Notes: a model not told the origin generated them from the letters alone. Shown: positions 52,450 through 62,081, numbered from the stretch's first letter. The stretch: 64,000 nucleotides of DNA from Roseburia sp. (GCA_022771695.1 JALEKJ010000046.1:62001-126000); one strand, 5' to 3'. Numbers and translations: made by a program.

Positions 52450-53214
52450 ATGGGACGTTTACAGGACAAAGTGGCAATTATTACAGGTGGAAATTCCGGC
52501 GTAGGAGCGGCGACAGCGCTTTTGTTTGCAAAGGAAGGCGCGAAGGTTGTCATCAGTGCACGCCGTGAGGCACAGCTTGAGGAAGTGGCAGCAAAGATTC
52601 GCGAAGCAGGTGGGAAAGTGTTGGCAGTAGTTTCCGATATTTCCAAGCATGAAGATGCAGATAATCTGGTAGAAAAAGCGGTAGAGGCTTATGGCAAGGT
52701 GGATATCCTTATCAACAGTGCCGGTGTATTGGAGGAGGGATTAAAGCCAATCGACCGTGTGGAAGATGCGGACATGGATCGTATTCTTGATATCAATACA
52801 AAAGGAACGATGTACTGCATGCGTGCAGCCACCAGAAAGATGGCAGAAGCAGGGACAGGTTCCATTGTCAATGTCGCTTCTGCGGCAGGAGTCATGGGAT
52901 GTGGCGGAGCAGCGTATGTTGCATCTAAGGCAGCGATTGTCGGTATTACCCGCCATACGGCACTTCGCTTTGCTGGTACGGGAATCCGCTGTAATGCAAT
53001 CTGTCCGGGAACGATTGTGACACCGATGGTAGCGGGTATGAATTCTTCCAACATGGATATGGATATGTTTGGTCAGATGGCAAAGCATGGTGATTTGAAA
53101 GTTCAGCCGTGTATGCCGGAGGATGTTGCGAATATCCTATTGTTCTTGGCATCCGATGAGTCACGCGCAATCACCGGTCAGGCGATTGTCACGGACTTCG
53201 GAAGTACATTATAA
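52450..53214 (+). CDS. SDR-family oxidoreductase (FabG-like)
   Basis: 254 residues, a classical short-chain dehydrogenase. NAD(P) loop GGNSGVGAA (near 14-22), NSAG, catalytic Ser in NVASAAG and YVASK; the C-terminus ITGQAIVTDFG fits the family. Substrate unknown (3-oxoacyl, sugar or steroid alcohols are possible). GGAGG before the ATG. The stop overlaps the end of the convergent PHP gene. Confidence 0.92.
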   Translation: MGRLQDKVAIITGGNSGVGAATALLFAKEGAKVVISARREAQLEEVAAKIREAGGKVLAVVSDISKHEDADNLVEKAVEAYGKVDILINSAGVLEEGLKPIDRVEDADMDRILDINTKGTMYCMRAATRKMAEAGTGSIVNVASAAGVMGCGGAAYVASKAAIVGITRHTALRFAGTGIRCNAICPGTIVTPMVAGMNSSNMDMDMFGQMAKHGDLKVQPCMPEDVANILLFLASDESRAITGQAIVTDFGSTL

Positions 53215-54009
53215 TTTGATGAATTCCGGTTTCCGCTCTTTAAAAACGGTAAAATAGCGGAAACCGGATTTTTTTAGTATCTCGGGCACTTTTTCAAAAT
53301 CGTACGCGACATGCTCCGGTGCGTGCGCATCTGCGCCGATTGTGATAATCTCGCCGCCCAGTTCGTGATAGCGTTCAATAATCTCTTCGGTTGGATTCGG
53401 ATGACCGAGTCCGTATTTAAATCCGCCGGTATTAATTTCGATTCCTTTTCCCTTTTTTATCAGAAGCTTTAGAATTTCATCGATGACATCGCTGTACTGT
53501 GTATAAGTATATTGCTCGTTGCGGTTCGGACCATAGCGCACCACATAGTCGATGTGACCATAGACATCAAAGCCATCGAAGCTGCGGATGTTCTCCAAAA
53601 TGGATTCAAAATATTCACGGTAACAGGCTTCTTCGGTGCGTCCTTCGTAAAACTTTGGATAATATGGGTCAAAGCCATGTACCACATGGGATGATCCAAT
53701 CACAAAGTCAAACGGATATTGAGAGAGGATGTCCGCGTGCAAAGCGGCTAAGTGAGGCTGCAATCCAAGCTCAATCCCGAGACGGACATCAATACAGTTC
53801 TGATACTGTTCTTTCTGCGCCAGAACGGAGGCAGTGTAATTTGGCAAATCAAGCAGAAACAAATCCGGCTGTTCCGGATAGTCGATATCCAGATGGTCGG
53901 TAAAACAGATGCCGGAGAGTTCCTTTTCGATGGCTGCATTTATCATGGAATCCTGTGCTGCGTCACTGTCTCCCGAGTATTGGCTGTGCATATGTGTGTC
54001 CCATAACAT
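53209..54009 (-). CDS. HisJ-type PHP histidinol-phosphatase
   Basis: 266 residues. PHP motifs: DTHMHSQYSGD at the N-terminus, FTDHLD, GIELGL, GSSHVVHG, GHIDY and GADAH. Members hydrolyse histidinol phosphate; with no his genes nearby the true substrate is uncertain. AAAGGAG lies upstream of the ATG. Confidence 0.88.
   Translation of the reverse strand: MLWDTHMHSQYSGDSDAAQDSMINAAIEKELSGICFTDHLDIDYPEQPDLFLLDLPNYTASVLAQKEQYQNCIDVRLGIELGLQPHLAALHADILSQYPFDFVIGSSHVVHGFDPYYPKFYEGRTEEACYREYFESILENIRSFDGFDVYGHIDYVVRYGPNRNEQYTYTQYSDVIDEILKLLIKKGKGIEINTGGFKYGLGHPNPTEEIIERYHELGGEIITIGADAHAPEHVAYDFEKVPEILKKSGFRYFTVFKERKPEFIKL
53225..53275 (+). terminator. Terminator of the SDR gene inside the PHP gene
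   Basis: TCCGGTTTCCGCT (53225-53237) pairs perfectly with AGCGGAAACCGGA (53256-53268), followed by seven Ts. It lies within the 3' coding region of the convergent PHP phosphatase. Confidence 0.85.
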
Positions 54010-54084
54010 AGAAGAAACTCCTTTCCATTCGTAAAAGCCAACGCGTATTACTGATAAATAAATATCGAATGTAGACCTATGCGT

Positions 54085-55032
54085 TTACACACCCAGTCGG
54101 TAGAAGATAGATTCCTTCTTCTGGTTTTTCATAGTGTTTATTACGGTCGGTACAGCACCTGCAAGGGCAAATAGGTATACCATGGCAAGGTTTGCCCAGT
54201 ATGAGGAGGCCTCGATGATTTCTTCCTCTAACAGCATCGGCACAGAGCGAAAAGCGGTGGCAATATCAATTTCGAATGCCTGCGCAACGGTGATTGCCCA
54301 GTCGAGTTGGTTGTCCATGTACGTCATAATAAGCATGATGACTGCGCTAATGATGACGCCTATGGTGGAAAGCTTACCACCCAACAAATCATAGCCTTTC
54401 ATTGTGCAGACTGCCATGACTACGCCAGAAATAGCTGCTACATAGCCAAGCTGTCCAAGGACAATGATACAGGCAACACCCAGAAGAGAACCTACCAGTG
54501 CGCCGACGATTCCACCAACGATATTTTCCTTCTTTTGGAGTTTTTCACTGCTATTGATCGTTTGATTCTGCTGTAGGTTCACAAAACAGTTGTAGCAGAG
54601 CTGCATGTAGGTACCCCCTGCCACACAGGCTTCTGTCGGACTCGTACTGCCACAGGTCTGACAGCAATTCTGAAAACCGTTTTCGTGCAGAAAGTAGGTA
54701 AAGGCATTTATGTTTTCTGTCAGGCTCATCGCAAGTTTTTCCTGATTGGTCATCTGTCCCAGATTCATTTTAATCTTATATCCATCCTGGCGTAGTGAAT
54801 TTACCAGCTTATGTCCCTTGGCAAAGGCTTTGCCTTCCGCTTTGGAAATAGGATTGCCCGGACGGATTGCTGAAATCGCAACTGTTAGAATATATGGGTA
54901 ATTTTCATTTTCAGGATATACAAGCACATTATAGCCGTTATACAGACCGTAAATTGCTCCGCTTTGTGCATCAAACCGCAAACCGATATGTTGTGCAAGC
55001 TGCTGATAATTTTGTAAAACCTTATTGTTCAT
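54085..55032 (-). CDS. Zinc-ribbon membrane protein of unknown function
   Basis: 315 residues from the ATG at 55032 (GAGGAG upstream; the longer open frame to 55260 has no site). The soluble N-terminal domain (about 1-115) is followed by CCQTCG...CYNC, a four-Cys zinc ribbon (about 120-150), and four or more membrane segments (from about 172 to 305). I do not recognise a function. Its promoter is visible upstream. Confidence 0.75.
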   Translation of the reverse strand: MNNKVLQNYQQLAQHIGLRFDAQSGAIYGLYNGYNVLVYPENENYPYILTVAISAIRPGNPISKAEGKAFAKGHKLVNSLRQDGYKIKMNLGQMTNQEKLAMSLTENINAFTYFLHENGFQNCCQTCGSTSPTEACVAGGTYMQLCYNCFVNLQQNQTINSSEKLQKKENIVGGIVGALVGSLLGVACIIVLGQLGYVAAISGVVMAVCTMKGYDLLGGKLSTIGVIISAVIMLIMTYMDNQLDWAITVAQAFEIDIATAFRSVPMLLEEEIIEASSYWANLAMVYLFALAGAVPTVINTMKNQKKESIFYRLGV

Positions 55033-55120
55033 TTTCACATTTTCTCCTCTTGTTAAAACTTGATTGTGCTGCCGAGATTTGGATTGGTCAGCCACTGCGC
55101 TATCAAAAAGTAACAGGATG

Positions 55121-55149
55121 ATTTTACCATATGAAAGTGCTTCTGACAA
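55121..55149 (-). promoter_or_regulatory. Promoter of the zinc-ribbon protein gene
   Basis: On the - strand TTGTCA (55149-55144), 17-base spacer, TAAAAT (55126-55121). It gives a leader of about 80 bases. The 362-base divergent interval 55033-55394 otherwise holds the gapA promoter and leader hairpin, and no gene. Confidence 0.6.
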
Positions 55150-55276
55150 TGAAAAGCAACTTTGAGCGCAAAAAGCATTTGCATGTGCAGTGTGTGGGGA
55201 TTTTGTACAATATTCCGGAAAAATAGAGAAAAAATGCCTGTATGGTGAAAAATTTAACAAAGTAGTGAAAAAGGCT

Positions 55277-55305
55277 TGAACTTTCTATTGAAATTGGGTA
55301 AAATA
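55277..55305 (+). promoter_or_regulatory. Promoter of gapA
   Basis: TTGAAC (55277-55282), 17-base spacer, TAAAAT (55300-55305). The -10 region lies in TGGGTAAAATATA, a 13-base string repeated exactly at the tpiA promoter. Confidence 0.65.
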
Positions 55306-55316
55306 TAAAAAGCACG

Positions 55317-55359
55317 GGGCTAAGTGCGAAAGACACTGATTCCACGGGGATTAGCCCCA
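55317..55359 (+). promoter_or_regulatory. Leader hairpin of gapA
   Basis: GGGGCTAA (55317-55324) and TTAGCCCC (55352-55359) pair perfectly near the expected 5' end of the mRNA, with a shorter GTG..CAC stem inside. A 5'-terminal stem of this sort can stabilise an abundant mRNA; no riboswitch class is recognised. Confidence 0.5.
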
Positions 55360-55394
55360 CGAATTACATTTACAAATTCTAGGAGGAATTAAAA

Positions 55395-56411
55395 ATGGCA
55401 GTAAGAGTAGCAATCAATGGATTCGGCCGTATCGGTCGTCTTGCATTCAGACAGATGTTTGGAGCAGAAGGATATGAAGTAGTAGCAATCAACGACTTAA
55501 CAAGCCCAAAGATGTTAGCACACTTATTAAAGTATGATTCATCTCAGGGTAGATATGCATTAGCAGACAAGGTATCTGCTGGTGAGGATTCTATCACAGT
55601 TGATGGCAAAGAAATCAAAATCTACGCATTCCCGGATGCAAATAACTGCCCATGGGGTGAGTTAAAAGTAGACGTTGTATTAGAGTGCTCTGGATTCTAT
55701 ACATCTAAGGAGAAGGCTCAGGCTCATATCAATGCAGGTGCTAGAAAAGTTGTTATCTCTGCTCCGGCTGGAAATGACCTTCCTACTATCGTATACAACA
55801 CAAACCATGAGACATTAAAGGCTACAGATACAATCATCTCTGCAGCTTCTTGTACAACAAACTGCTTAGCACCTATGGCTGATGCATTGAACAAGTATGC
55901 ACCAATCCAGTCTGGTATCATGGTAACAATCCATGCTTATACAGGTGATCAGATGACTCTTGACGGTCCTCAGAGAAAGGGTGACTTGAGAAGATCTCGT
56001 GCAGCAGCAGTTAATATCGTTCCGAACAGCACAGGTGCTGCAAAGGCTATCGGTCTTGTTATCCCAGAGTTGAACGGAAAATTAATCGGTTCTGCTCAGC
56101 GAGTACCGACCCCAACAGGTTCTACTACAATCTTAACAGCAGTTGTTAATAAGAAAGACGTTACTGTAGAGGGCATCAACGCAGCTATGAAGGCAGCAGC
56201 TAACGAGTCCTTCGGATACAACGAGGACGAGATTGTTTCTTCCGATATCGTTGGTATGAGATTTGGTTCTCTGTTCGATGCTACACAGACTATGGTTAGC
56301 AAAATCTCTGATGATCAGTATGAGGTTCAGGTTGTATCTTGGTATGACAACGAGAACTCTTACACATCTCAGATGGTACGCACAATTAAGTATTTCTCAG
56401 AACTGGCATAG
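55395..56411 (+). CDS. gapA: Glyceraldehyde-3-phosphate dehydrogenase
   Basis: 338 residues. NAD-binding NGFGRIGR near the N-terminus, catalytic Cys in SAASCTTN (near 155) and the C-terminal SWYDNENSY. Oxidises glyceraldehyde 3-phosphate with NAD and phosphate in glycolysis. AGGAGG precedes the ATG; codon use is that of a highly expressed gene. It is followed by a relic of a second 3' end, then a strong terminator, then pgk. Confidence 0.97.
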   Translation: MAVRVAINGFGRIGRLAFRQMFGAEGYEVVAINDLTSPKMLAHLLKYDSSQGRYALADKVSAGEDSITVDGKEIKIYAFPDANNCPWGELKVDVVLECSGFYTSKEKAQAHINAGARKVVISAPAGNDLPTIVYNTNHETLKATDTIISAASCTTNCLAPMADALNKYAPIQSGIMVTIHAYTGDQMTLDGPQRKGDLRRSRAAAVNIVPNSTGAAKAIGLVIPELNGKLIGSAQRVPTPTGSTTILTAVVNKKDVTVEGINAAMKAAANESFGYNEDEIVSSDIVGMRFGSLFDATQTMVSKISDDQYEVQVVSWYDNENSYTSQMVRTIKYFSELA

Positions 56412-56429
56412 TCTTTGAAATTGTGCGGT

Positions 56430-56459
56430 ACAATCAAATACTTCAGCGAGTTAGCATAA
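56430..56459 (+). pseudogene. Relic 3' tail of a second gapA copy
   Basis: ACA ATC AAA TAC TTC AGC GAG TTA GCA TAA reads TIKYFSELA-stop, identical in protein to the last nine residues of gapA (18 bases upstream) but different at most synonymous positions. Only the tail is present, so it is a scar of gene replacement or unequal recombination. Confidence 0.85.
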
Positions 56460-56490
56460 TTCATTGAACGATTGTCTATATGAGACTTTT

Positions 56491-56526
56491 AACAGGTCCG
56501 GTCCTATTGGACCGGACCTGTTTTTT
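56491..56526 (+). terminator. Terminator between gapA and pgk
   Basis: Perfect 14-base stem AACAGGTCCGGTCC / GGACCGGACCTGTT with loop TATT, then Ts. It implies that gapA is at least partly monocistronic. Confidence 0.93.
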
Positions 56527-56561
56527 GAATTATTTATTATTTTTCAAAGGGGGACATGAAT

Positions 56562-57785
56562 ATGTCATTGAACAAGAAATCTGTTGATGATATCAACGTA
56601 AAAGGAAAAAGAGTATTAGTAAGATGCGACTTTAACGTACCTTTAAAAGAGGGCGTGATTACAGATGAGACACGTATTGTAGCAGCACTTCCTACTATTC
56701 AGAAATTAATCAATGATGGCGGTAAAGTAATTCTTTGCTCTCATCTTGGAAAAGTTAAGAACGGACCAAACGAAGGCGAGTCTTTAGCACCGGTTGCAAA
56801 GAGACTTTCTGAGAAGCTTGGCAAAGAGGTCGTATTCGTAGCTGATTACAATGTAACCGGTCCGGATGCAACTGCAGCAGTAGAAGCTATGAAAGAAGGA
56901 GATGTCGTATTACTTCAGAATACACGTTTCCGTGGTGCAGAGGAGACAAAGAACGGCGAAGAGTTCAGCAAAGAGTTAGCGGACCTTGCAGATGTATATG
57001 TATGTGATGCATTCGGTTCTTCTCATAGAGCACACGCTTCTGTAGCAGGCGTTACAAAGTTCATCAGCGCTAAGGGCGGAGAGAACGTAGTTGGTTATTT
57101 AATGCAGAAAGAAATCGACTTCCTCGGCAATGCAGTAGAGAATCCGGTTCGTCCGTTCGTTGCAATCCTTGGCGGTGCAAAAGTTGCCGATAAGTTAAAC
57201 GTTATCTCTAACCTGTTAGAGAAGTGCGATACGCTTATCATCGGCGGCGGTATGGCATATACCTTCTTAAAGGCACAGGGATATGAGATTGGTAAGTCTT
57301 TGGTAGATAATGAGAAGTTAGATTATTGTAAGGAAATGATGGCAAAGGCAGAGAAGCTTGGCAAGAAGTTATTGCTTCCGGTTGACTCTGTAACCATCGC
57401 TGATTTCCCAAGCCCAATCGATGCACCGGTTGAGGTTGAAGTATACGATGTTACCAATATGCCGGCAGACCGTGAGGGATGTGATATCGGACCTAAGACA
57501 GCAGCTATGTACGCAGAGGCAGTAAAATCTGCTAAGACAGTTGTATGGAACGGACCGATGGGTGTATTTGAGAATCCGACACTTGCAGCAGGAACCATTG
57601 CAGTGGCAAAAGCGCTTGCTGAGACAGAGGCTACCACAATCATCGGTGGTGGAGATTCCGCAGCAGCAGTAAACCAGTTAGGATTTGGCGATAAGATGAG
57701 CCACATCTCTACCGGTGGCGGTGCTTCTCTGGAGTTCTTAGAGGGTAAGGAGCTTCCGGGTGTAGTAGCTGCAGATGACAAATAG
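56562..57785 (+). CDS. pgk: Phosphoglycerate kinase
   Basis: 407 residues from the ATG at 56562, which is 8 bases after GGGGG; the ATG two codons earlier is too close to it. [18 protein letters not shown], the hinge [11 protein letters not shown] and C-terminal [10 protein letters not shown] are present. It makes ATP from 1,3-bisphosphoglycerate. Part of the gapA-pgk-tpiA cluster. Confidence 0.97.
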   Translation: MSLNKKSVDDINVKGKRVLVRCDFNVPLKEGVITDETRIVAALPTIQKLINDGGKVILCSHLGKVKNGPNEGESLAPVAKRLSEKLGKEVVFVADYNVTGPDATAAVEAMKEGDVVLLQNTRFRGAEETKNGEEFSKELADLADVYVCDAFGSSHRAHASVAGVTKFISAKGGENVVGYLMQKEIDFLGNAVENPVRPFVAILGGAKVADKLNVISNLLEKCDTLIIGGGMAYTFLKAQGYEIGKSLVDNEKLDYCKEMMAKAEKLGKKLLLPVDSVTIADFPSPIDAPVEVEVYDVTNMPADREGCDIGPKTAAMYAEAVKSAKTVVWNGPMGVFENPTLAAGTIAVAKALAETEATTIIGGGDSAAAVNQLGFGDKMSHISTGGGASLEFLEGKELPGVVAADDK

Positions 57786-57826
57786 TCGCGATAAAGTGGA
57801 TTGAGAAGTATTTTCGAGTAATCCGC

Positions 57827-57854
57827 TTGATATAGTACATTTAATGGGTAAAAT
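57827..57854 (+). promoter_or_regulatory. Promoter of tpiA
   Basis: TTGATA (57827-57832), 16-base spacer, TAAAAT (57849-57854), inside TGGGTAAAATATA as at gapA. A stem AAGTGGATT/AATCCGCTT lies just before it, so tpiA can be transcribed separately from pgk. Confidence 0.5.
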
Positions 57855-57876
57855 ATAGGGAAGAAGGATAAAATTT

Positions 57877-58626
57877 ATGGCAAGAAAGAAAATTGTAGCC
57901 GGCAACTGGAAGATGAACATGACTCCAAGTCAGGCTGTAAAGTTAGTAGAAGAGTTAAAGCCACTCGTGGCAAGCGACGACGTAGAGGTTGTTTACTGTG
58001 TACCTGCAATCGACATCGTACCGGTTGTTGAAGCAGTAAAGGGAACCAACGTAGTAGTTGGCGCTGAGAATATGTACTACGAAGAGAAAGGTGCATACAC
58101 AGGAGAAATTTCTCCGGAGATGTTGGTAGATGCCGGGGTTAAATACGTTATTATCGGACATTCCGAGAGACGTGACTACTTCAAAGAGTGCGATTGCATG
58201 CTCAACAAGAAAGTGAAGAAAGCTTTTGAGCACAATTTAATACCGATTCTTTGCTGCGGGGAATCTTTAGAGCAGAGAGAGATGGGTGTGACACTTGACT
58301 GGATTCGTTACCAGATTAAATCCGATCTCAAGGATATCACAGCCGAGCAGGTGGCTTCCATGGTTATCGCATATGAGCCAATCTGGGCAATCGGAACAGG
58401 AAAGACTGCTACAACAGAGCAGGCTCAAGAGGTATGTAAGGCAATCCGTGAATGTATCGCAGAAGTATACGGAACAGATACAGCCGAGAAGGTTCGTATC
58501 CAGTATGGCGGATCTGTAAATGCAGGCAATGCAGCTGAGTTATTCGCACAGCCGGATATCGATGGTGGATTGGTTGGCGGAGCTTCCTTGAAGGCAGACT
58601 TTGGTAAGATTGTCAACTACAAATAA
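57877..58626 (+). CDS. tpiA: Triosephosphate isomerase
   Basis: 249 residues. AGNWKMN N-terminus, catalytic His in IIGHSERR, Glu in [11 protein letters not shown], and YGGSVNAGN. Interconverts dihydroxyacetone phosphate and glyceraldehyde 3-phosphate. AAGAAGG upstream of the ATG. Confidence 0.97.
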   Translation: MARKKIVAGNWKMNMTPSQAVKLVEELKPLVASDDVEVVYCVPAIDIVPVVEAVKGTNVVVGAENMYYEEKGAYTGEISPEMLVDAGVKYVIIGHSERRDYFKECDCMLNKKVKKAFEHNLIPILCCGESLEQREMGVTLDWIRYQIKSDLKDITAEQVASMVIAYEPIWAIGTGKTATTEQAQEVCKAIRECIAEVYGTDTAEKVRIQYGGSVNAGNAAELFAQPDIDGGLVGGASLKADFGKIVNYK

Positions 58627-58644
58627 AAAGCAGTAAGAGACATT

Positions 58645-58684
58645 CACCCGCTTTTTCCCGCAGTTGCGAAGAAAAGCGGGTGTT
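58645..58684 (+). terminator. Terminator-like hairpin after tpiA
   Basis: CACCCGCTTTT (58645-58655) pairs perfectly with AAAAGCGGGTG (58672-58682); only a short T-rich run (TTGTTG) follows, so termination may be partial. Confidence 0.6.
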
Positions 58685-58777
58685 GTTGCGTGGAAAAAAC
58701 ATCTGGCAAATTGAGACTGGATATAATATAATAACAATGGTTTGAGATGTAAATACAGAAGATAATTGAGGAACTAT

Positions 58778-60310
58778 ATGGGAAAAGGGTGCGTATCCAA
58801 AGCACTGATTGTGCTGGTATTTGCAATGTCTCTGTGCTTGTCTGTACGCTATGGGAGTTCGATAGAAACATATGGGGAGACAGTCTATGAAATGGAAACA
58901 GAGTCAGAACCGGCAGTAACTCAAATTGCAGAAGAGCCGACCTACGTGACTGATTTGACAGAAGCATTTGATGTTATATTAAATGGTGCAACAAAAGAAT
59001 TTATTGCAGGTTATGCGGTAGATGAGTCATTTTTAATGTGGTTAGATGCACAGTATGGAGATGAGGTGATTCTTCAACTGGCGTATAGTGTATTGGACCA
59101 TGACATGAATCCGGAAATCTGGTATAAAGAAACCGGTAATTCCATGCATGCACTTTGGCTACGTTTTTGCCGGGATAGTGGATTCCAGAACTATCAGTTA
59201 GACAATGTATATTGGCAGGAGGCTGCAAGTCCGGATGAGGTGGTTATCGGATTCACCGGGGACATCAATTTTGCAGAAGGCTGGTATACGACAGAGGCTA
59301 TGAGAAACCGGCAAAACGGAATTGAGGATTGCTTTTCAAAGGACCTTCTGCAAACGATGCAGGCGTCAGATATCCTAATTATGAACAATGAGTTTGTCTA
59401 TATGGAAGCAGGCAGGAGCGAAGCAGTACCGGGAAAGGCATATGCATTCCGGGCAGAACCGGATGCGGTGGAATTATTAGATGTGTTTGGAGCAGATGCA
59501 GTGACATTGGCGAATAATCATGTATACGATTACGGTGAGACAGGCTTGTTAGATACTATGCGTTATCTGGCTGAGGAGGGAATTCCTTATGTAGGGGCAG
59601 GAGCTGATATCGATGAGGCGTCAAAGATACTTTATTATGTCGCGAACGGCAGAAAGATAGCGATTGTCGCTGCTTCTCAGATTGAGCGGACCTTTCAGTA
59701 TACGAGAGAGGCAACGAGGACAGAAGCAGGTGTGCTTAAGACCTTAAACCCGGATAGATTTTTGCGCGTCATTGAAAAAGCAGATGCTAACAGTGATTAT
59801 GTCATTGTAGTACCGCATTGGGGAACAGAGGGAACTCTGTATCCGGATACATCGCAACGAATGTTGGCAGAGCGGTTTGTCCAGGCAGGGGCGGATGTGA
59901 TTATCGGCAGTCATCCACATCGCTTACAAGGAGTAGGATATGTCGAAAATGTTCCTGTAGTGTACAGTTTGGGGAATTTCTGGTTTTCTGATGGTACGCT
60001 CTATACGACAGTTGCGCAGGTAGTTATTCAGACCGATGGTGAGATTCGTGTGCGTTTCCTGCCGTGTGAACAGAGAGATATGGTCACGAGCCTCTTGGTA
60101 GAGCAGGAGGAGAAAGATAGTTTTTATCATTATCTTGCAGCGATTTCTATGAGGGTAGGAATTGATGCGGATGGTAATGTTTATGATAAAGGAGCCATAG
60201 AGTACCCGGCGATGGGCATTATTTATGATTCAGATATCAGCACGACTGATATATTGGGGGTAACAGATAATGAAGGCAATGCCATCGATATTGTTGGCAA
60301 CCGAAAATAA
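58778..60310 (+). CDS. CapA-family (PGA_cap) metallophosphatase-like surface protein
   Basis: 510 residues from the ATG at 58778 (GAGG, 6-base spacing). N-terminal membrane/signal segment (about 5-25), linker and helical region to about 150, then a CapA domain with FTGDINFAEG, NNEFV, LANNHVYDYG, VVPHWGTE and IGSHPHRLQG. CapA-like proteins are calcineurin-fold and linked to poly-gamma-glutamate or other polymer export; substrate unknown. It lies between tpiA and gpmI, a common Lachnospiraceae insertion. Confidence 0.88.
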   Translation: MGKGCVSKALIVLVFAMSLCLSVRYGSSIETYGETVYEMETESEPAVTQIAEEPTYVTDLTEAFDVILNGATKEFIAGYAVDESFLMWLDAQYGDEVILQLAYSVLDHDMNPEIWYKETGNSMHALWLRFCRDSGFQNYQLDNVYWQEAASPDEVVIGFTGDINFAEGWYTTEAMRNRQNGIEDCFSKDLLQTMQASDILIMNNEFVYMEAGRSEAVPGKAYAFRAEPDAVELLDVFGADAVTLANNHVYDYGETGLLDTMRYLAEEGIPYVGAGADIDEASKILYYVANGRKIAIVAASQIERTFQYTREATRTEAGVLKTLNPDRFLRVIEKADANSDYVIVVPHWGTEGTLYPDTSQRMLAERFVQAGADVIIGSHPHRLQGVGYVENVPVVYSLGNFWFSDGTLYTTVAQVVIQTDGEIRVRFLPCEQRDMVTSLLVEQEEKDSFYHYLAAISMRVGIDADGNVYDKGAIEYPAMGIIYDSDISTTDILGVTDNEGNAIDIVGNRK

Positions 60311-60338
60311 ATGCAAGATAAGAAGAGAGGAATAAGAA

Positions 60339-61880
60339 ATGAGTAAAAAATCGACTGTACTAATGATTTTAGACGGCTATGGATTAAACGAAAAGACGGA
60401 AGGAAATGCGGTAGCGCAGGCAAATACACCGAATATGGATGCATTAATGAATAACTATCCGTATGTAAAAGGTTATGCAAGCGGTCTTGCGGTAGGTCTG
60501 CCGGATGGACAGATGGGAAATTCTGAGGTTGGACATCTGAACATGGGTGCAGGAAGAATCGTATATCAGGAACTTACCAGAATCACAAAAGAGATTGAGG
60601 ATGGAGATTTTTTCAAGAACGAGGCACTTTTGAACGGCATGGAGAATGTAAAAAAGAACGGTTCCGACCTTCATCTTTACGGTTTGCTTTCTGATGGCGG
60701 TGTACACAGCCACAATACACATCTGTATGGCTTGCTTGAGATGGCAAAGAGAGAGGGAATCTCTAACGTATATGTACACTGTTTCTTAGACGGACGTGAC
60801 ACCGCTCCGACTTCCGGAAAAGGTTTTGTAGAGGCTTTGGAAGCAAAGATGGCAGAAATCGGTGTCGGTAAGATTGCATCTATTTCCGGTCGCTATTACG
60901 TGATGGACCGTGATAATCGCTGGGATCGTGTGCAGAAAGCATATGATGCACTGACAAAAGGGGATGGCGAGACGGCGACAAGCGCTGTGGCAGCGATGGA
61001 GGCTTCTTATGCAAAGGATGTGACGGATGAGTTCTTCGTACCGACGGTTATCACAGAGAACGGTGCACCGCGCGCAACCATCAAGGATAAAGACACAGTA
61101 ATCTTCTTTAATTTCCGTCCGGACCGTGCGCGTGAGATTACCAGAGCATTCTGCGCTGACGACTTTGACGGATTTGACCGCGGAGTCAGAAAAGATGTGA
61201 CATATATTTGCTTTACCGAATACGATGTGACCATTCCGAACAAGGAAGTTGCATTTAAGAAAGTAGAGCTTAAGAATACTTTTGGAGAGTATCTTGCAGC
61301 ACATGGCAAGACACAGGCGAGAATCGCAGAGACAGAGAAGTATGCGCATGTAACATTCTTCTTCAACGGCGGTGTGGAGGAGCCAAATGAGGGAGAGGAC
61401 AGAATTCTTGTAAAATCCCCGAAGGTTGCTACCTATGATTTGCAGCCGGAGATGAGTGCACCGGAAGTATGCGATAAGCTCTGTGAGGCAATCCGTTCTA
61501 AGAAGTATGATGTGATTATCATCAACTTTGCAAACCCGGATATGGTTGGTCATACTGGAATTATGGAAGCTGCCGTAAAAGCAGTTGAGACGGTGGACGG
61601 TTGCGTCGGAAAGGCAGTGGAAGCATTAAAAGAAGTGGATGGTCAGATGTTCCTCTGTGCAGACCACGGTAATGCAGAACAACTGGTAGATTATGAGACG
61701 GGAGCTCCTTTTACCGCTCATACAACAAATCCGGTACCGTTTATTTTAATCAATGCAGATCCTGCTTACGGATTGAGAGAGAACGGATGCTTAGCGGATA
61801 TTATTCCTACCATGATTGAGCTTATGGGCATGGAGCAGCCGGCAGAGATGACAGGTAAGTCCCTGTTAATTAAGAAGTAA
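60339..61880 (+). CDS. gpmI: Cofactor-independent phosphoglycerate mutase
   Basis: 513 residues. Alkaline-phosphatase fold: LMILDGYG with metal Asp, the phosphoserine site in GQMGNSEVGH, HCFLDGRDT, FNFRPDRAREI, and NPDMVGHTG and CADHGNAE metal ligands near the C-terminus. Converts 3- to 2-phosphoglycerate. AGAGAGG before the ATG. Followed by a terminator. Confidence 0.97.
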   Translation: MSKKSTVLMILDGYGLNEKTEGNAVAQANTPNMDALMNNYPYVKGYASGLAVGLPDGQMGNSEVGHLNMGAGRIVYQELTRITKEIEDGDFFKNEALLNGMENVKKNGSDLHLYGLLSDGGVHSHNTHLYGLLEMAKREGISNVYVHCFLDGRDTAPTSGKGFVEALEAKMAEIGVGKIASISGRYYVMDRDNRWDRVQKAYDALTKGDGETATSAVAAMEASYAKDVTDEFFVPTVITENGAPRATIKDKDTVIFFNFRPDRAREITRAFCADDFDGFDRGVRKDVTYICFTEYDVTIPNKEVAFKKVELKNTFGEYLAAHGKTQARIAETEKYAHVTFFFNGGVEEPNEGEDRILVKSPKVATYDLQPEMSAPEVCDKLCEAIRSKKYDVIIINFANPDMVGHTGIMEAAVKAVETVDGCVGKAVEALKEVDGQMFLCADHGNAEQLVDYETGAPFTAHTTNPVPFILINADPAYGLRENGCLADIIPTMIELMGMEQPAEMTGKSLLIKK

Positions 61881-61887
61881 ATAAAAG

Positions 61888-61917
61888 AAAAAAGTGTCGG
61901 CGCTGCCGGCACTTTTT
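61888..61917 (+). terminator. Terminator after gpmI
   Basis: AAAAAAGTGTCGGC pairs with GCCGGCACTTTTTT (one wobble) around GCT. Confidence 0.9.
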
Positions 61918-61947
61918 TATACAGATAGTTGTGTTTGAGTGGAAAAA

Positions 61948-62041
61948 GAAAAAGCAGTCCCGGGGGAGGAACTGCTTTTTCTAATGTTACAAAACCAGGA
62001 AACAAAGGAAAGTTTCCTGTGGGATCTGCCCTATGGCAGAT
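61948..62041. other. Series of three more hairpins after gpmI
   Basis: GAAAAAGCAGT/ACTGCTTTTTC (61948-61958, 61971-61981) is a perfect, two-way terminator-like stem. CAGGAAAC/GTTTCCTG (61996-62003, 62012-62019) and ATCTGCC/GGCAGAT (62024-62030, 62035-62041) follow at once. The 541-base stretch 61881-62421 holds these, a minigene, AT-rich sequence without recognisable content (62090-62290) and the purC promoter. Confidence 0.6.
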
Positions 62042-62054
62042 AAAGAGGAGTTAT

Positions 62055-62081
62055 ATGAAAATAGATAATTGCGAAATGTAA
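62055..62081 (+). other. Eight-codon minigene with strong ribosome binding site
   Basis: AAAGAGGAG, four bases, then ATG reading MKIDNCEM-stop. It follows the hairpin array directly. Either a leader peptide or the surviving start of a lost gene; nothing else downstream supports a function. Confidence 0.3.

Noticed and set aside
60786-61553. Long open frame on the - strand (255 codons)
   Set aside because: It is fully antisense to gpmI, is Cys/Leu/Arg-rich as expected for a shadow frame, and has no ribosome binding site.
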